Origin: Bacteroides nordii WAL 11050 = JCM 12987
Lineage (GTDB): Bacteria; Bacteroidota; Bacteroidia; Bacteroidales; Bacteroidaceae
NCBI GenBank assembly: GCA_000613465.1
Contig: BAJA01000001.1
Span: forward strand, 62,001-126,000
Reading direction: 5' to 3'
DNA length: 64,000 nucleotides
The notes below the pieces were generated by a model that searched no databases, was not told the origin of the DNA, and worked only from the letters and a program-made list of their open reading frames with translations. Numbering within the stretch: the first letter of the stretch is position 1; each line of letters starts with the position of its first letter. Positions 53,700 to 63,466 of the stretch are shown piece by piece. The translations under genes and the position numbers were made by a program.

Positions 53700-54860
53700 A
53701 TGAGATACGATTTTGATGAAGTAATCCCCCGTCGTGGTACCAACTCTTATAAATGGGATACAGAGACGGAAGAGGATGTTTTGCCTATGTGGGTAGCTGA
53801 TATGGATTTCCGTACAGCTCCCGCTGTGGTTGATGCATTGAAAAAACGGGTAGAACACGGTATTTTCGGTTATACAAAAGTTCCCTCTGAATATTATGAT
53901 TCTATTGTAGATTGGTTTGGACGAAAACACAATTGGACAATAGAAAGAGATTGGATTATTTATACAACCGGAGTTGTACCGGCACTGTCTGCAATAATAA
54001 AAGCCCTGACATCTCCCGGAGACAAGATATTGGTACAAACTCCGGTATACAATTGCTTTTTCTCATCCATTCGTAATAATGGATGCGAGATAGTTACCAA
54101 TCCTCTTATTTATATAAACGAGACATACCAGATTGACTTTGATGATTTAGAAAAAAAAGCAGCTGATCCGAAAGCAAAACTTCTGTTATTGTGTAATCCA
54201 CATAATCCGGCAGGCAGAGTATGGACAAAACAGGAATTAATACGTATTGGTAAGATCTGCCTTCAAAATGATATATTGATAGTAGCGGACGAAATTCATT
54301 GCGAATTGGTTTTTCCCGGACATACATATACTCCTTTTGCCTCTGTATCGGAAGAGTTTCTAATGCACTCTGTTACCTGTACTTCGCCAAGTAAAGCCTT
54401 CAATCTGGCAGGACTTCAGATTGCAAATATTATTTCTGCCGACACAAATATACGTATGAGAATAGAAAAAGCAATTAACGTAAACGAAGTATGCGACGTA
54501 AACCCATTTGGAATTGAAGCTTTGATGGCAGCATACAATAATAGTGAGGAATGGCTGGATAAACTTAATCACTATTTATTTGTCAACTACAATTATCTGA
54601 AAAACTATTTCAAAGAACATCTTCCACAGTTTCCCGTAATAAGGCTCGAAGGTACTTATTTGGTATGGATAGACTGCTCTGTATTGAAACTGTCATCTAA
54701 AGAAATTGTAAAAATACTGCTTAAGAAAGGTAAGATTCGAGTAAATGAAGGCAATCTGTACGGAGAAGCAGGTGATGGTTTTATTCGTATCAATATAGCT
54801 TGCCCCCGACGAACATTGATTGACGGGCTAAACAGAATAAGACGTGCTTTAAGCAATTAA
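53700..54860 (+). CDS. PLP-dependent C-S lyase / aminotransferase of the MalY-PatB type
   Basis: 386 residues, full length. The fold type I start MWVADMDFRTAPAVVDAL, the nucleotide-binding-like HNPAGRVWTKQEL, VADEIHCELVFPGHTY and the PLP lysine SPSKAFNLAGLQ are the MalY/PatB signature. Relatives cleave cystathionine or cysteine to give a thiol or sulfide and pyruvate. The gene is 14 bp after DUF3737 and belongs to the same operon. A role in sulfur or thiol supply under stress is an inference. Confidence 0.93.
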   Translation: MRYDFDEVIPRRGTNSYKWDTETEEDVLPMWVADMDFRTAPAVVDALKKRVEHGIFGYTKVPSEYYDSIVDWFGRKHNWTIERDWIIYTTGVVPALSAIIKALTSPGDKILVQTPVYNCFFSSIRNNGCEIVTNPLIYINETYQIDFDDLEKKAADPKAKLLLLCNPHNPAGRVWTKQELIRIGKICLQNDILIVADEIHCELVFPGHTYTPFASVSEEFLMHSVTCTSPSKAFNLAGLQIANIISADTNIRMRIEKAINVNEVCDVNPFGIEALMAAYNNSEEWLDKLNHYLFVNYNYLKNYFKEHLPQFPVIRLEGTYLVWIDCSVLKLSSKEIVKILLKKGKIRVNEGNLYGEAGDGFIRINIACPRRTLIDGLNRIRRALSN

Positions 54861-54878
54861 CAACCCAATAAAGGAAAT

Positions 54879-55137
54879 ATGCCGGAAGGGAAGAAAGTAA
54901 ACAAGATTTCATTGATTTCTCTGATTTCTTTTGGCTCTTATTCAGTTTATGTGTGGTTATTAAAAGTTCGTCCGGCAGCAGAAGTTGGAACTCATGCTTA
55001 TGTCAATCCTTTTATAGCCATTCTGTTTTGGAGTGCTTTTAGGGAATGAAAGCGTCAGCATTATTCAGTTAATCGGTCTCATGGTCATATTGTTAGGAAT
55101 GACTATGATAAACCGAAAATGTTTATTCAATTCTTAA
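54879..55137 (+). pseudogene. Remnant of an EamA-family transporter
   Basis: Only the last 85 or so residues of a DMT/EamA protein remain: GSYSVYVWLLKVRPAAEVGT, AYVNPFIAILF, then after a frameshift GVLLGNESVSIIQLIGLMVI. The break is at a TTTT run (55026-55029); with TTT the frame is continuous. The N-terminal 200 residues are missing and the preceding base sequence belongs to the MalY spacer. It is likely a deletion remnant, with the indel possibly an assembly error. Confidence 0.75.
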
Positions 55138-55191
55138 TATCTATTCACTGATGTTATTACTGCAATAAACCGTTGAAACAAAGATATATAA

Positions 55192-57920
55192 CTACCACCA
55201 CTTTGTTGAAAATATTTCCAGTAATTGTTTTTTGGATAAAGGCTTTGCTAAGAAAGCATTGCACCCTGCCTCAATGGCACTGCCTTTATCAGAATCAAAA
55301 GCATTGGCCGTTAGTGCTATAATGGGAACCTTCGCATTGAATTCACGAATTCTTCGAGTTGCTTCCAATCCTCCCATGACAGGCATTTTCATATCCATAA
55401 GAATAAGATCAAAGCTCTCATTGCGAGCCTTCCAGACAGCATCTGCACCATCCAGTGCTCTCGTTAGATTATAGTCTTTGAGAATATGTCGTACCAATAA
55501 ATAATTACTATCATTATCTTCAGCAATTAAAATCTTCAAATCTTCCTTACTTATTTCATTCAGTACAGACGGTTGGTCTAACGGTTGAGAATCGACCGAG
55601 GATACTTTTTCCGGCATTTCTATCTCACATGGCACCCATGCCCAGAAAGTAGATCCTTTGCCTGGTTGAGAGATAAATCCGACTTTACCCCCTGCCCCTT
55701 CTATTATGGCTCTGGAAATGGCAAGTCCAAGTCCCGTCCCCTGTGCAAACTCATTAAGCTTTTGAAACCGGCCAAAAACTCTATCCTGCAATTCTACAGG
55801 AATACCTACTCCGGAATCTTCAACATAAAACCGGATGCCTTTCCCTTCAATGGAATATCCCATTTTTATATATCCGGACTGAGTACATTTCACGGCATTA
55901 GTAAGGTAGTTCATCCATACTTGCTTGAGCCTGTTTCTATCCAAAAAGATCAGGCACTCCGGACCGGATTCATCCATACAGAATTTAACATCAGGATTTG
56001 TAACCTTGGGCTGAATCATAGTATACAACTCACTACAAACCTTACTCATGTTAAATTTTTCTGGTTTGCGTTCAAGAATTCCCGACTCTATTTTAGAAAG
56101 ATCAAGAATGTCATTAATCAAACGCAATAATAATTCATTATTAGATTGAATAATTTCCATATATTCTTCTTTTTCAGAAGAATCATCACAATTTATCATC
56201 AATTCGGAAAATCCTACAATAGCATTCAACGGAGTACGAATCTCATGGCTCATATTGGCAAGAAAAGCTGATTTCAAACGATCAGAAAGCTCTGCTTTTT
56301 CTTTTAGATCTTTCAATTCTTGTGCCATCTTTTCCCATTTCATATTGTTTATTTTAATACCAGTGTAACGAGTTACTTGCCCTTTCTTGTTCCTTTCAAT
56401 CGGAATTCCAGTAACTAACAAGGTTTGCCATTCATCATCCCATTTAGTTTTAGAACGATATTTCAAATTAAAATCGCTATTAACTCCCAGAAGTATACGA
56501 TTTATATATTCACGAACACAATTCACATCGTCTGGATGGGCAGTATTCAAATAATCTTCCGGAAAAATTGGTTTTTCAGAATGAAAGTCGTTAACCGGAT
56601 CGTTAAATGCCCGGAATTGTCCGCTCTCTACATCAAAATCCCAATAAGACATTCCAACAGTCTTGAAAGTGAGCTCCATTTTGTAGTTTCTCTCTCTAAG
56701 TTCTTCATCCAATTGATGTTGTTTCGAAATGTTCTGTCTGAATCCTGTATAACGTACAATATCTCCATTTTCATCTCGCTCAAAAGGCACTCCGATTATA
56801 TTGCAATATGACCACATTTTGTCGTGTTTTGTTTTAATGCGACAAGAAAATTCCACGGTAAGGTCTTTACCTGATAACATGATTTGTATAGCATCATAAG
56901 CGGAAGAACGATCTTCAGGATGTATTACATTCATCTGTTCTTCAATAGTCAATAGCTTGTCGCTGGCGTAATCATTAACAGGGTCATTGTAAGATTCGAA
57001 TTTCCGGGTTCGCACATCAAAATCCCAGTGGACAATATTGCTAACCTGCATAGCAAGTTCACGCTTCGCTATTAATTCCTCTGTTTTCTTTGCCAACTGT
57101 ACCTTTTCTGTCACATCCATTTCCGTACCGATAATCAGTAATTTTCCAAAATGTTCAGAGGATAAACGCATTCTACTTTCATAATAGCGATATTGTTTCT
57201 CCTTTTCATTATAAATACGTGCAGTGATTTGCCCTTGCTGAATTTCTCTCTGTTCCAGTTGACCAAAGAGTTGAAGCAGCTGAAGCTGATCCTGCGGATG
57301 CATTATTTTTAATAAATCCTCTAATGTTGAAATAGATTCTACTATAGGAGATCCATATAATGAACTGAAAGTTTTTTTATATACATCATATACCCACGAA
57401 GACATATTGGTGGCGTCCATAGCCATTTCCAAATTCTTCTTGTTTTCTTCTGTATGAAATTCTGCTTCTTTTTTGCTGTTACATCATTAGTGAGTAAGAT
57501 ATGTCCGATGATAGCTTCTTTTTTATTACGTACGGGAACGACCTTAACTTCGTAAATCATACTATTCTTGTTATTGGAAGAAAAATATGCATTCCTGTTT
57601 ATCCGATCAAAATCATATTCAAATTCCAATACAATATTTTCACCACGTTGAATCTTAGTCTTGAGTTCTTCATCGACATACGGGCTATTAAACAGATTCA
57701 CAACACCTATCACTGTATTCCGGTCTTCAACACCATACATCTTTAATGCATAGTCGTTTATACTGTGAAGGAGACCCACCGCATCATAAACTTCAACTCC
57801 CATTGGTAAATGAACATATATACTTTCTGTGAACAGAAGTTGTTCTTGCATCAAATTGGAGATTTCTTTCTCAAAAGATATACTGTCACCCTCTTGGGAT
57901 TCTATTTTAATTTCTTTCAT
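55192..57920 (-). CDS. Cytoplasmic PAS-rich hybrid histidine kinase (frameshift near its N-terminus)
   Basis: ORFs 57342-57920 and 55192-57432 form one protein of about 909 residues. A run of six T on the plus strand (57469-57474) should be seven; then the frame runs VTAKKEAEFHTEENKKNLEM. There are about four PAS domains in the N-terminal 510 residues, with no membrane segment. The kinase core has LANMSHEIRTPLNAIVGFSE, NYLTNAVKCTQSG and DSGVGIP. The C-terminal receiver has ILIAEDNDSNYL, phospho-acceptor LILMDMKMPVMGG and LAKPLSKKQ. The second and third PAS domains are similar to each other. No response regulator gene is adjacent. Confidence 0.9.
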
Positions 57921-58622
57921 CTGCTATTATGTCTATCAGAATGTTATACTCTATAGAATCAAAATGTTATTTCATGAAAGTATTACTACTATTGTTTCTT
58001 TTGCATAATTTTAAAAACGGAATCTATCCAACATAAAAACAAGAAGTAATGAGATTGCTTTGTTTGAGTGCTTTCATGATTAATTATTTTGATCAACAAA
58101 ATCATTATTTAATTTACAAAATTAATATTTATCATCATAATATTCCTAAACAAGAAGAAATAATAAGTTTTTTTATACTATTGAATCATCCTGTTTTATA
58201 TCCATAAAAAAACAGTTTCAAAAGTTATTGTAATCGTATAAACAATTAATTATTTGCTTATTAAATTTACATTATATTTCTACAAGATTTCTTTCTTTTA
58301 TTTTCTCAAGTGAAAGTAATACTATTGATCCATATATTGAATCTCATCGGAAACTGATAGAATGAATTTGATCTCAAAAGACGTGCTTTTCCGTAGAATG
58401 AATACACTGCCAATAAGTTATTGCGTTCGATTAATAATCAGATTTGCAAACAACGGTCTTATGGCAGGTAGTATATATAAAAAGGCACGATGTATATGTT
58501 GTGATTTCAGATACATAAAAATGCTAAATAAACAGATAAGGAGATCGCTTGTATATTGAAAATATTCAATATTTCAATAATTTATAACACATTGTAAATC
58601 AAGATATTACACAGGCTATTTT

Positions 58623-58700
58623 TTCTCTACGAGAATCACCTCGTTTCTCTACGGAGATCGCGTCGATGCTCTACGAGAAACGGGTCGTTTCTCACCGAGG
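58623..58700. repeat. 22-bp tandem repeat, three and a half units, GC-rich
   Basis: Units at 58623-58644, 58645-58666, 58667-58688 and a partial one at 58689-58700. Each begins TTCTCTACGAGAA-like, a short palindrome, followed by a variable nine-base part ending in TCGT or TCGA. Confidence 0.75.
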
Positions 58701-58815
58701 AATAAATTGAATATTCATAAGATACAACAACTTGCATAAACATGAAAACAGAAATAATTATCAATTGTTATGAAAACAGAAAATGAAGTAAAGAAGTGAG
58801 GCTTTTATTGATTGA

Positions 58816-58932
58816 TTTTTATCATTGAAAAATATCGGTCAAAGCTTAGGCGGTACGATTACAATAAATGATCGTATGCTGTTTGAAGTAGTTGAGACTG
58901 CTGAGACTTTAGAGAAAGGTTTTTGCTTCTAA
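58816..58932 (+). pseudogene. Protein-like fragment of unknown origin
   Basis: An open stretch without a start codon ending NDRMLFEVVETAETLEKGFC before a stop. The composition looks like real protein, but no family is recognised and the region upstream is broken by stops in all frames. It may be the tail of a lost gene. Confidence 0.25.
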
Positions 58933-59237
58933 TAAAAAAACGAACCACTAAATCAAAGAATGATGAAAAAACATAGAGCACCAAAATATTTATATTACAC
59001 AATAATCTATTGATTATCAATAATTATATATATTTGCGATATAAACTTAGTTTTTATTCTAAGAAAGCATTTTATTCTATCTCTTTGGAACCAATTAAAA
59101 TAGCAAAATATATATGGAATATGAGCTGAAAGAAAGCTTGTCATTATTTATGTATCAAGTCAGAATAGAATAGGGTATAAAGATAGGGTCAGGAACATAA
59201 ATTGCCTATAAATAGTAACAAAATTAAAGGAAATAGG

Positions 59238-59573
59238 ATGAAGGATTATAAGAAGATAAATAAAGCCGCTTGGAATTTGAAAACCGACATTCACATTAAA
59301 AGTGAATTTTACAATAATACACTCTTTTTGAAAGGGGATTCATCATTGAAACATATTGAACTAGATTTATTAGGAGAGATCAAAGATAAATCTATCCTCC
59401 ACATGCAATGTCATTTTGGTCAAGACACCATCTCACTATCTCGATTAGGTGCAAAAGCTACAGGTATAGACATATCAGATAATGCGATTAATTATGCTCA
59501 AAATATGGCAAAAGAGTTAGAGATGGTATTCTGCCGATATATTATAATAAGGTATAGAACAAAAACGGTGTAG
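59238..59573 (+). pseudogene. Truncated SAM-dependent methyltransferase
   Basis: From MKDYKKINKAAWNLKTDIHI the sequence is a normal class I methyltransferase start, with SAM-binding motif ILHMQCHFGQDTISLSRLG and GIDISDNAINYAQNMA. After about residue 95 (near 59525) the similarity stops and the frame runs into ELEMVFCRYIIIRYRTKTV, a hairpin and accessory DNA. The gene is therefore interrupted, most simply by insertion of the island to the right. Confidence 0.75.
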
Positions 59574-59608
59574 CCCACAGTACAATACGCATACTGTGGG
59601 TTACACCG
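59566..59608. repeat. Hairpin near the island end
   Basis: 17-bp arms CGGTGTAGCCCACAGTA (59566-59582) and TACTGTGGGTTACACCG (59592-59608), 16 of 17 paired with one G-T. It lies about 40 bp inside the methyltransferase break. Confidence 0.75.
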
Positions 59609-59672
59609 TTGGTCTCCCTATCGGTATCAATCGGGGGACAATGCAAAAGTTATTAGGGTATTTCGTCAAAAC

Positions 59673-59846
59673 ATGAACACAGCGATTTGTGGGAAAAGGC
59701 TATTTGCAGACAGGAATATAACAAGAGGATGGTTTGCAGCAAACCGCAATGTATCAGGATGCATTACGGTGTATTATCGGATTGGTCTCCCGATTGAGAC
59801 CCCAAGAAAAAAGCCCTTGAAAGTGATTGACTTTCAAGGGCTTTGA
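59673..59846 (+). CDS. Possible small protein of 57 residues
   Basis: MNTAICGKRLFADRNITRGW up to a stop at 59844-59846. The sequence has a plausible composition and I have a sense that similar peptides are called near integrated elements, but no family or catalytic feature can be named. It runs antisense to the candidate small RNA at its 3' end, so it may not be real. Confidence 0.25.
   Translation: MNTAICGKRLFADRNITRGWFAANRNVSGCITVYYRIGLPIETPRKKPLKVIDFQGL
59805..59843 (-). terminator. Intrinsic terminator of the candidate small RNA
   Basis: Perfect 14-bp stem AAGCCCTTGAAAGT (59811-59824) and complement (59830-59843), 5-nt loop; on the minus strand followed by a T-run. Confidence 0.85.
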
Positions 59847-59992
59847 AGTGTTGTTGCGGTGCGTACGGAAGATGAACCTTAATTCTATTCCTCACCTACT
59901 CAATATCTTAGCAAGCTCTTTATTCTTTCTCCCACTAATAACCCCACGTGCGCAATTCTTTAGATTGCTTGGTGTTGCTGTGGTTGTTTGAG
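59805..59992 (-). ncRNA. Candidate small RNA with its own promoter and terminator
   Basis: A consensus promoter (59998-60029) drives a leftward transcript of about 185 nt that ends in a perfect intrinsic terminator (59805-59843). There is no ATG in the transcript; one frame is open over about 40 codons (ending ISGRKNKELAKILSR) but has no start. A regulatory RNA or a tiny protein with an unusual start are the options. It lies just after the DUF2971 stop. Confidence 0.55.
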
Positions 59993-59997
59993 TTGCG

Positions 59998-60029
59998 GCA
60001 AAGATACTAAATATTACTCGCATATCAAA
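59998..60029 (-). promoter_or_regulatory. Consensus promoter of the candidate small RNA
   Basis: On the minus strand TTTG (60029-60026), 19 nt, TATCTTTG (60006-59999) followed by C. This is a full match to the Bacteroides consensus. It begins directly after the stop codon of the DUF2971 gene. GTATCTTTGC also fits the GTANNTTTGC core of CTnDOT-type attachment sites. Confidence 0.75.
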
Positions 60030-61129
60030 CTAATCATTTTCTATTTCTCTATAATTAAGTGAATATGAAGCCGTATTATTATTAACATACATTTCATATT
60101 CCTTAATACCTTTACTTCTTGCTATTAAACTCAATTTCTTTTTCTGTTCAAGAGGTAAATATGTACCATAATAGATTGCTGTGGGCTTCTTAACAGTTAA
60201 CTCTATATGATTTTCTTGTACCCGATTTTCACAACAACACATAAATCTCCACTCCTTTTCGTAAGCGTATGTCTCTTTATCTTTATATAAAAAGGCTTTT
60301 ATCCAAAACAAAGTATCGGGAAATGGAATATTATTTTGAGATTTAGTTTGTTGTGACATATCCAGTGTAGAATAATAATGTACTATTTCTGTTGCATCAT
60401 ACCTACAATCAGAATAAATTATAGGAAACAAATATGGATGAACCCTGTCTAAACAATCTCTCTTATCACATTTAGCACAAAGACTAAATACATATTCCGA
60501 AAAATCATATTCTACAGCAAATCCTTTATAACCATCTGCATATCTATCCCACATAATTTTAGAACATACATCCTCTGTAAAACAAGCTATTTTAGTCATG
60601 GGATTTTCTTTTATTAATTTTTCAGTAAGGACAACACTTCTTTTTACAAACTCTTTAATAGGTGTAATGTCCCATGTTGAAATAGCTTTTACTCCGTCAA
60701 CAATATTATCTGTTGACATTGATAAAATATTTTCCAATACCGATTGACATATTTCATCATTGAAGATTGAAGTAAATAATGGTGGAACCTCTTTTTTTCA
60801 TGACAATATTCAATAAATTTTAATAGAGAAGCAGGACTCAACGCATTTTTAATCAAGGATTCAATTTTTGTTGTATCTACATATATTAAAGAATCATACA
60901 TATCATAAAACATGTCTGGCCTAACCAAAGATATAGTATTGTTTTTTAGAGAATCAACACTATAATCATTATATGCCCTAAATCTATAGAGTTTTGAAGG
61001 AACATTAGCCATTGTATAACTAATAATATTGTTCCAATCCCTACTACGTTCTTCATCTTTTATATCGCTTGGGAAAATAGTTTTCTCTAACAGTAATTTG
61101 AATTCTTCTTTAAATTTCTGATTATTCAT
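60030..61129 (-). CDS. DUF2971 protein (frameshifted)
   Basis: Two ORFs, 60689-61129 and 60030-60737, join if the seven-T run at 60792-60798 had eight T; the reading is then CHEKKEVPPLFTSIFNDEIC. The protein would be about 366 residues. The beginning LYRFRAYNDYSVDSLKNN and KIACFTEDVCSKIMWDRYAD with GFAVEYDF are the DUF2971 pattern, and KEWRFMC is its late motif. The function is not established; the family is often found in mobile DNA and has been suggested to take part in defence. No partner gene is present on the same strand. Confidence 0.8.
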
Positions 61130-61370
61130 TTCTATAAAACTTGAATATCTATAAGCTCCATTTTGTATGTAAGAAATTTCCTATTATGCTTTTGCAATTA
61201 CTATTACTTTAAATCATAATTATCTGTAATACATATTATTACATGATATATTAAAAAGAAGGGGGTAACGGTTTAATAACGTGCTATCTACCTTTATTTA
61301 CTTGATATTGCAGAATTTCAAAAATCTCGCTACAAAAATAGTTATTTTCTTTTAATTATGAAATATAATT

Positions 61371-61401
61371 TATTGTATCTTTAGACTTTCTCGTAATTTT
61401 G
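61371..61401 (+). promoter_or_regulatory. Promoter of the island AraC gene
   Basis: TTG at 61373-61375, 18 nt, TAATTTTG at 61394-61401, 19 bp before the start codon. Confidence 0.5.
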
Positions 61402-61420
61402 TCATAGCAAATTATAAACT

Positions 61421-62338
61421 ATGTCCGAAAGTATTCCACAGTTCTATAAAAGAATCCAACGTTGTGACCCTCAACTGGGTACAACCTACTCTAAGGAGAA
61501 ACCATATTTCAATGTTCTCTCCCGACAATGTAATTTTGGGACAGTACAATTCAGTTACAGAGATTTTTACAAAGTCACTTTGATTATTGGCGTGGGAAAA
61601 CTATATTATGCAGATAAATGGATTTTAGTAAATCGTCCTGCAATGTTATTTTCTAATCCTTTAGTCCCTTATGCTTGGGAATCAATCAGTGAAGAACAGA
61701 AAGGAATGTTTTGTATATTTAATGAGCAATTTGTACAGTCAGAAGACAAAAATAGTTCTTTGGCTAATAGTCCATTGTTCAAAGTAACGGGAGATAAAGT
61801 TTTCTTCTTGGATGATACACAAATTACCAAAGTTTTGGATATATATACCAAAATGCAGGAAGAAAACCAGTCAGACTATGCAAACAAATATGATGTTTTA
61901 CGTTGTTATCTTCATTTGTTGGTACATACAGCTTTAAAAATGCAGGAGTTAAATAAATATGAATCACATCCAAATGCTTCGCAACGTATTACCGAATTAT
62001 TCATAGAATTATTGGATAGACAATTTCCTGTTGATTATCCACATTCAGTATTAAGTTTGCGTACTCCTGCCGATTATGCAAACCGTTTGTCTGTACACGT
62101 TAATCATTTAAATAAAGTGGTAAAAGATACTACTGGAAAAACTACTTCTACAATGATTGCGGAAAGAATAATTAAAGAATGTACCCAGTATTTATTACAT
62201 AGTAATCTTTCTATTTCAGAAATTGCTTATAGCTTGGGATTTGAAAACATAGCCTATTTCAGTAAATTCTATCGTAAGCATACAGGAAAAACGCCAAGCG
62301 AAATTAGAGAGCAACAATTATTTGATTTGTGCAAATGA
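61421..62338 (+). CDS. AraC-family regulator of the island
   Basis: 305 residues. The N-terminal domain is cupin-like (QFSYRDFYKVTLIIGVGKL), and the C-terminal AraC domain starts near residue 205 (RTPADYANRLSVHVNHLNKV and IAYSLGFENIAYFSKFYRKH, ending TGKTPSEIRE). It is only distantly related to the three tandem AraC proteins at 45.9-48.7 kb. It lies 68 bp before an aldo/keto reductase gene on the same strand and probably activates it. Confidence 0.9.
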   Translation: MSESIPQFYKRIQRCDPQLGTTYSKEKPYFNVLSRQCNFGTVQFSYRDFYKVTLIIGVGKLYYADKWILVNRPAMLFSNPLVPYAWESISEEQKGMFCIFNEQFVQSEDKNSSLANSPLFKVTGDKVFFLDDTQITKVLDIYTKMQEENQSDYANKYDVLRCYLHLLVHTALKMQELNKYESHPNASQRITELFIELLDRQFPVDYPHSVLSLRTPADYANRLSVHVNHLNKVVKDTTGKTTSTMIAERIIKECTQYLLHSNLSISEIAYSLGFENIAYFSKFYRKHTGKTPSEIREQQLFDLCK

Positions 62339-62376
62339 TGCTTTGAATAGTGTTAATCAGCAATATTTGCATTACC

Positions 62377-62384
62377 TAATTTTG
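62377..62384 (+). promoter_or_regulatory. -7 box of the aldo/keto reductase gene
   Basis: TAATTTTG followed by TACC, 22 bp before the start. No TTTG at -33, and the 21-bp box pair seen at other redox promoters is absent. Confidence 0.45.
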
Positions 62385-62406
62385 TACCGACTAAAAAATA
62401 TAAATA

Positions 62407-63408
62407 ATGAAGTACAGAAAATTAGGCAAAACAGAAGTAAACCTATCCGCTATCGGATTGGGTTGTATGGGAATGAGTGCTGCTTATGGAGTAGCCGATG
62501 AAAAAGAAAGCATTAAGACATTGCATCGTGCTTTAGAACTTGGCATTAATTTTTGGGATACTGCGGATGTGTATGGAAATGGTGCTAATGAAGAATTACT
62601 ATCCAAAGTATTAGCAGAAAAAAGAAATCAGATTTTCATTGCAACAAAATTTGGTTTTCGCTTACGCAATAGTCAAGGTAGCGTGTTCGCTGGTGGTGAA
62701 AGTTATGTGGATGCTTCTCCAAGATATGTAAAACAAGCTGTAGAGAACAGTCTGAAAAGATTAAATATCGAAACTATAGACTTGTATTATGCGCATCGGA
62801 TTGACCCCACAATACCAATCGAAGAAACAGTTGAAGCTATGGCAGAGTTAGTTAAAGAGGGTAAAGTGCGCTATTTGGGACTAAGCGAATGTTCTCCCGA
62901 ATCACTAAAAAGAGCTTGTGATGTTCATCCTATATCTGCGGTTGAGAGTGAATATTCTTTATTAACACATGATGTCGAAAAAGAGATTCTGCCATTGACA
63001 AAAGAATTAGGTGTAACTTTAGTTCCATTTTCACCGTTAGGCAGAGGTTTAGTAACAAATACTATCAACGTAAATGCGTTGGAAGAACATGATTTCCGCA
63101 AGCATTTGCCACGTTATAACGGTAAATATTGGGAAAATAACCAAAAACTGACTATTGAAATTGCAGAAATAGCAGAAAGCAAAGGAATAACCCCAGCCCA
63201 ACTTGCTTTAGCTTGGATATTGGCACAAAGTGAAAATATAATTCCTATTCCGGGAACTAAACGGATTAAGTATTTAGAAGAAAATGCAAAAGCGGTAGAT
63301 GTAAATCTATCAATGGAAGATGTCTCTAATATTCAACTGCTTTTAAAAAAATATCCTAATATTGGTAACAGATATAATGAATATGATTTTCAGTTTGTAA
63401 ATAAATAA
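62407..63408 (+). CDS. Aldo/keto reductase
   Basis: 333 residues with the (beta/alpha)8 family signature: [12 protein letters not shown], catalytic Asp and Tyr in [15 protein letters not shown], Lys in IATKFGFRL, and His in [10 protein letters not shown]. The coenzyme site is in [20 protein letters not shown]. It reduces aldehydes or ketones with NADPH. AraC-controlled aldo/keto reductases are often induced by reactive aldehydes. A weak terminator follows. Confidence 0.94.
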   Translation: MKYRKLGKTEVNLSAIGLGCMGMSAAYGVADEKESIKTLHRALELGINFWDTADVYGNGANEELLSKVLAEKRNQIFIATKFGFRLRNSQGSVFAGGESYVDASPRYVKQAVENSLKRLNIETIDLYYAHRIDPTIPIEETVEAMAELVKEGKVRYLGLSECSPESLKRACDVHPISAVESEYSLLTHDVEKEILPLTKELGVTLVPFSPLGRGLVTNTINVNALEEHDFRKHLPRYNGKYWENNQKLTIEIAEIAESKGITPAQLALAWILAQSENIIPIPGTKRIKYLEENAKAVDVNLSMEDVSNIQLLLKKYPNIGNRYNEYDFQFVNK

Positions 63409-63423
63409 CTTATTAAAAAAAGC

Positions 63424-63453
63424 AAGTTCTACCATGTTGGTAGGACTTCTTTC
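63424..63453 (+). terminator. Probable terminator after the aldo/keto reductase gene
   Basis: Stem AAGTTCTACC/GGTAGGACTT (63424-63433 and 63439-63448) with one G-T pair, followed by CTTTCT. Confidence 0.5.
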
Positions 63454-63466
63454 TATAATTCCCATA

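Larger units (their letters stand above)
57921..59237. other. Gene-poor AT-rich region with remnants
   Basis: About 1300 bases. It holds a 22-bp tandem repeat at 58623-58700 and a protein-like fragment at 58816-58932. A 65-codon ORF at 58362-58559 has no recognisable features and is probably chance. Apart from these and the likely promoter of the hybrid kinase I see nothing in it. Confidence 0.5.

Noticed and set aside
58362..58559. 65-codon ORF on the plus strand in the gene-poor region
   Set aside because: Irregular composition rich in Arg, Ile and Cys, no promoter at the right distance, no recognisable motif; probably chance.
58623..58700. CRISPR array
   Set aside because: A 22-bp period leaves no room for spacers of normal length, and no cas genes are near.
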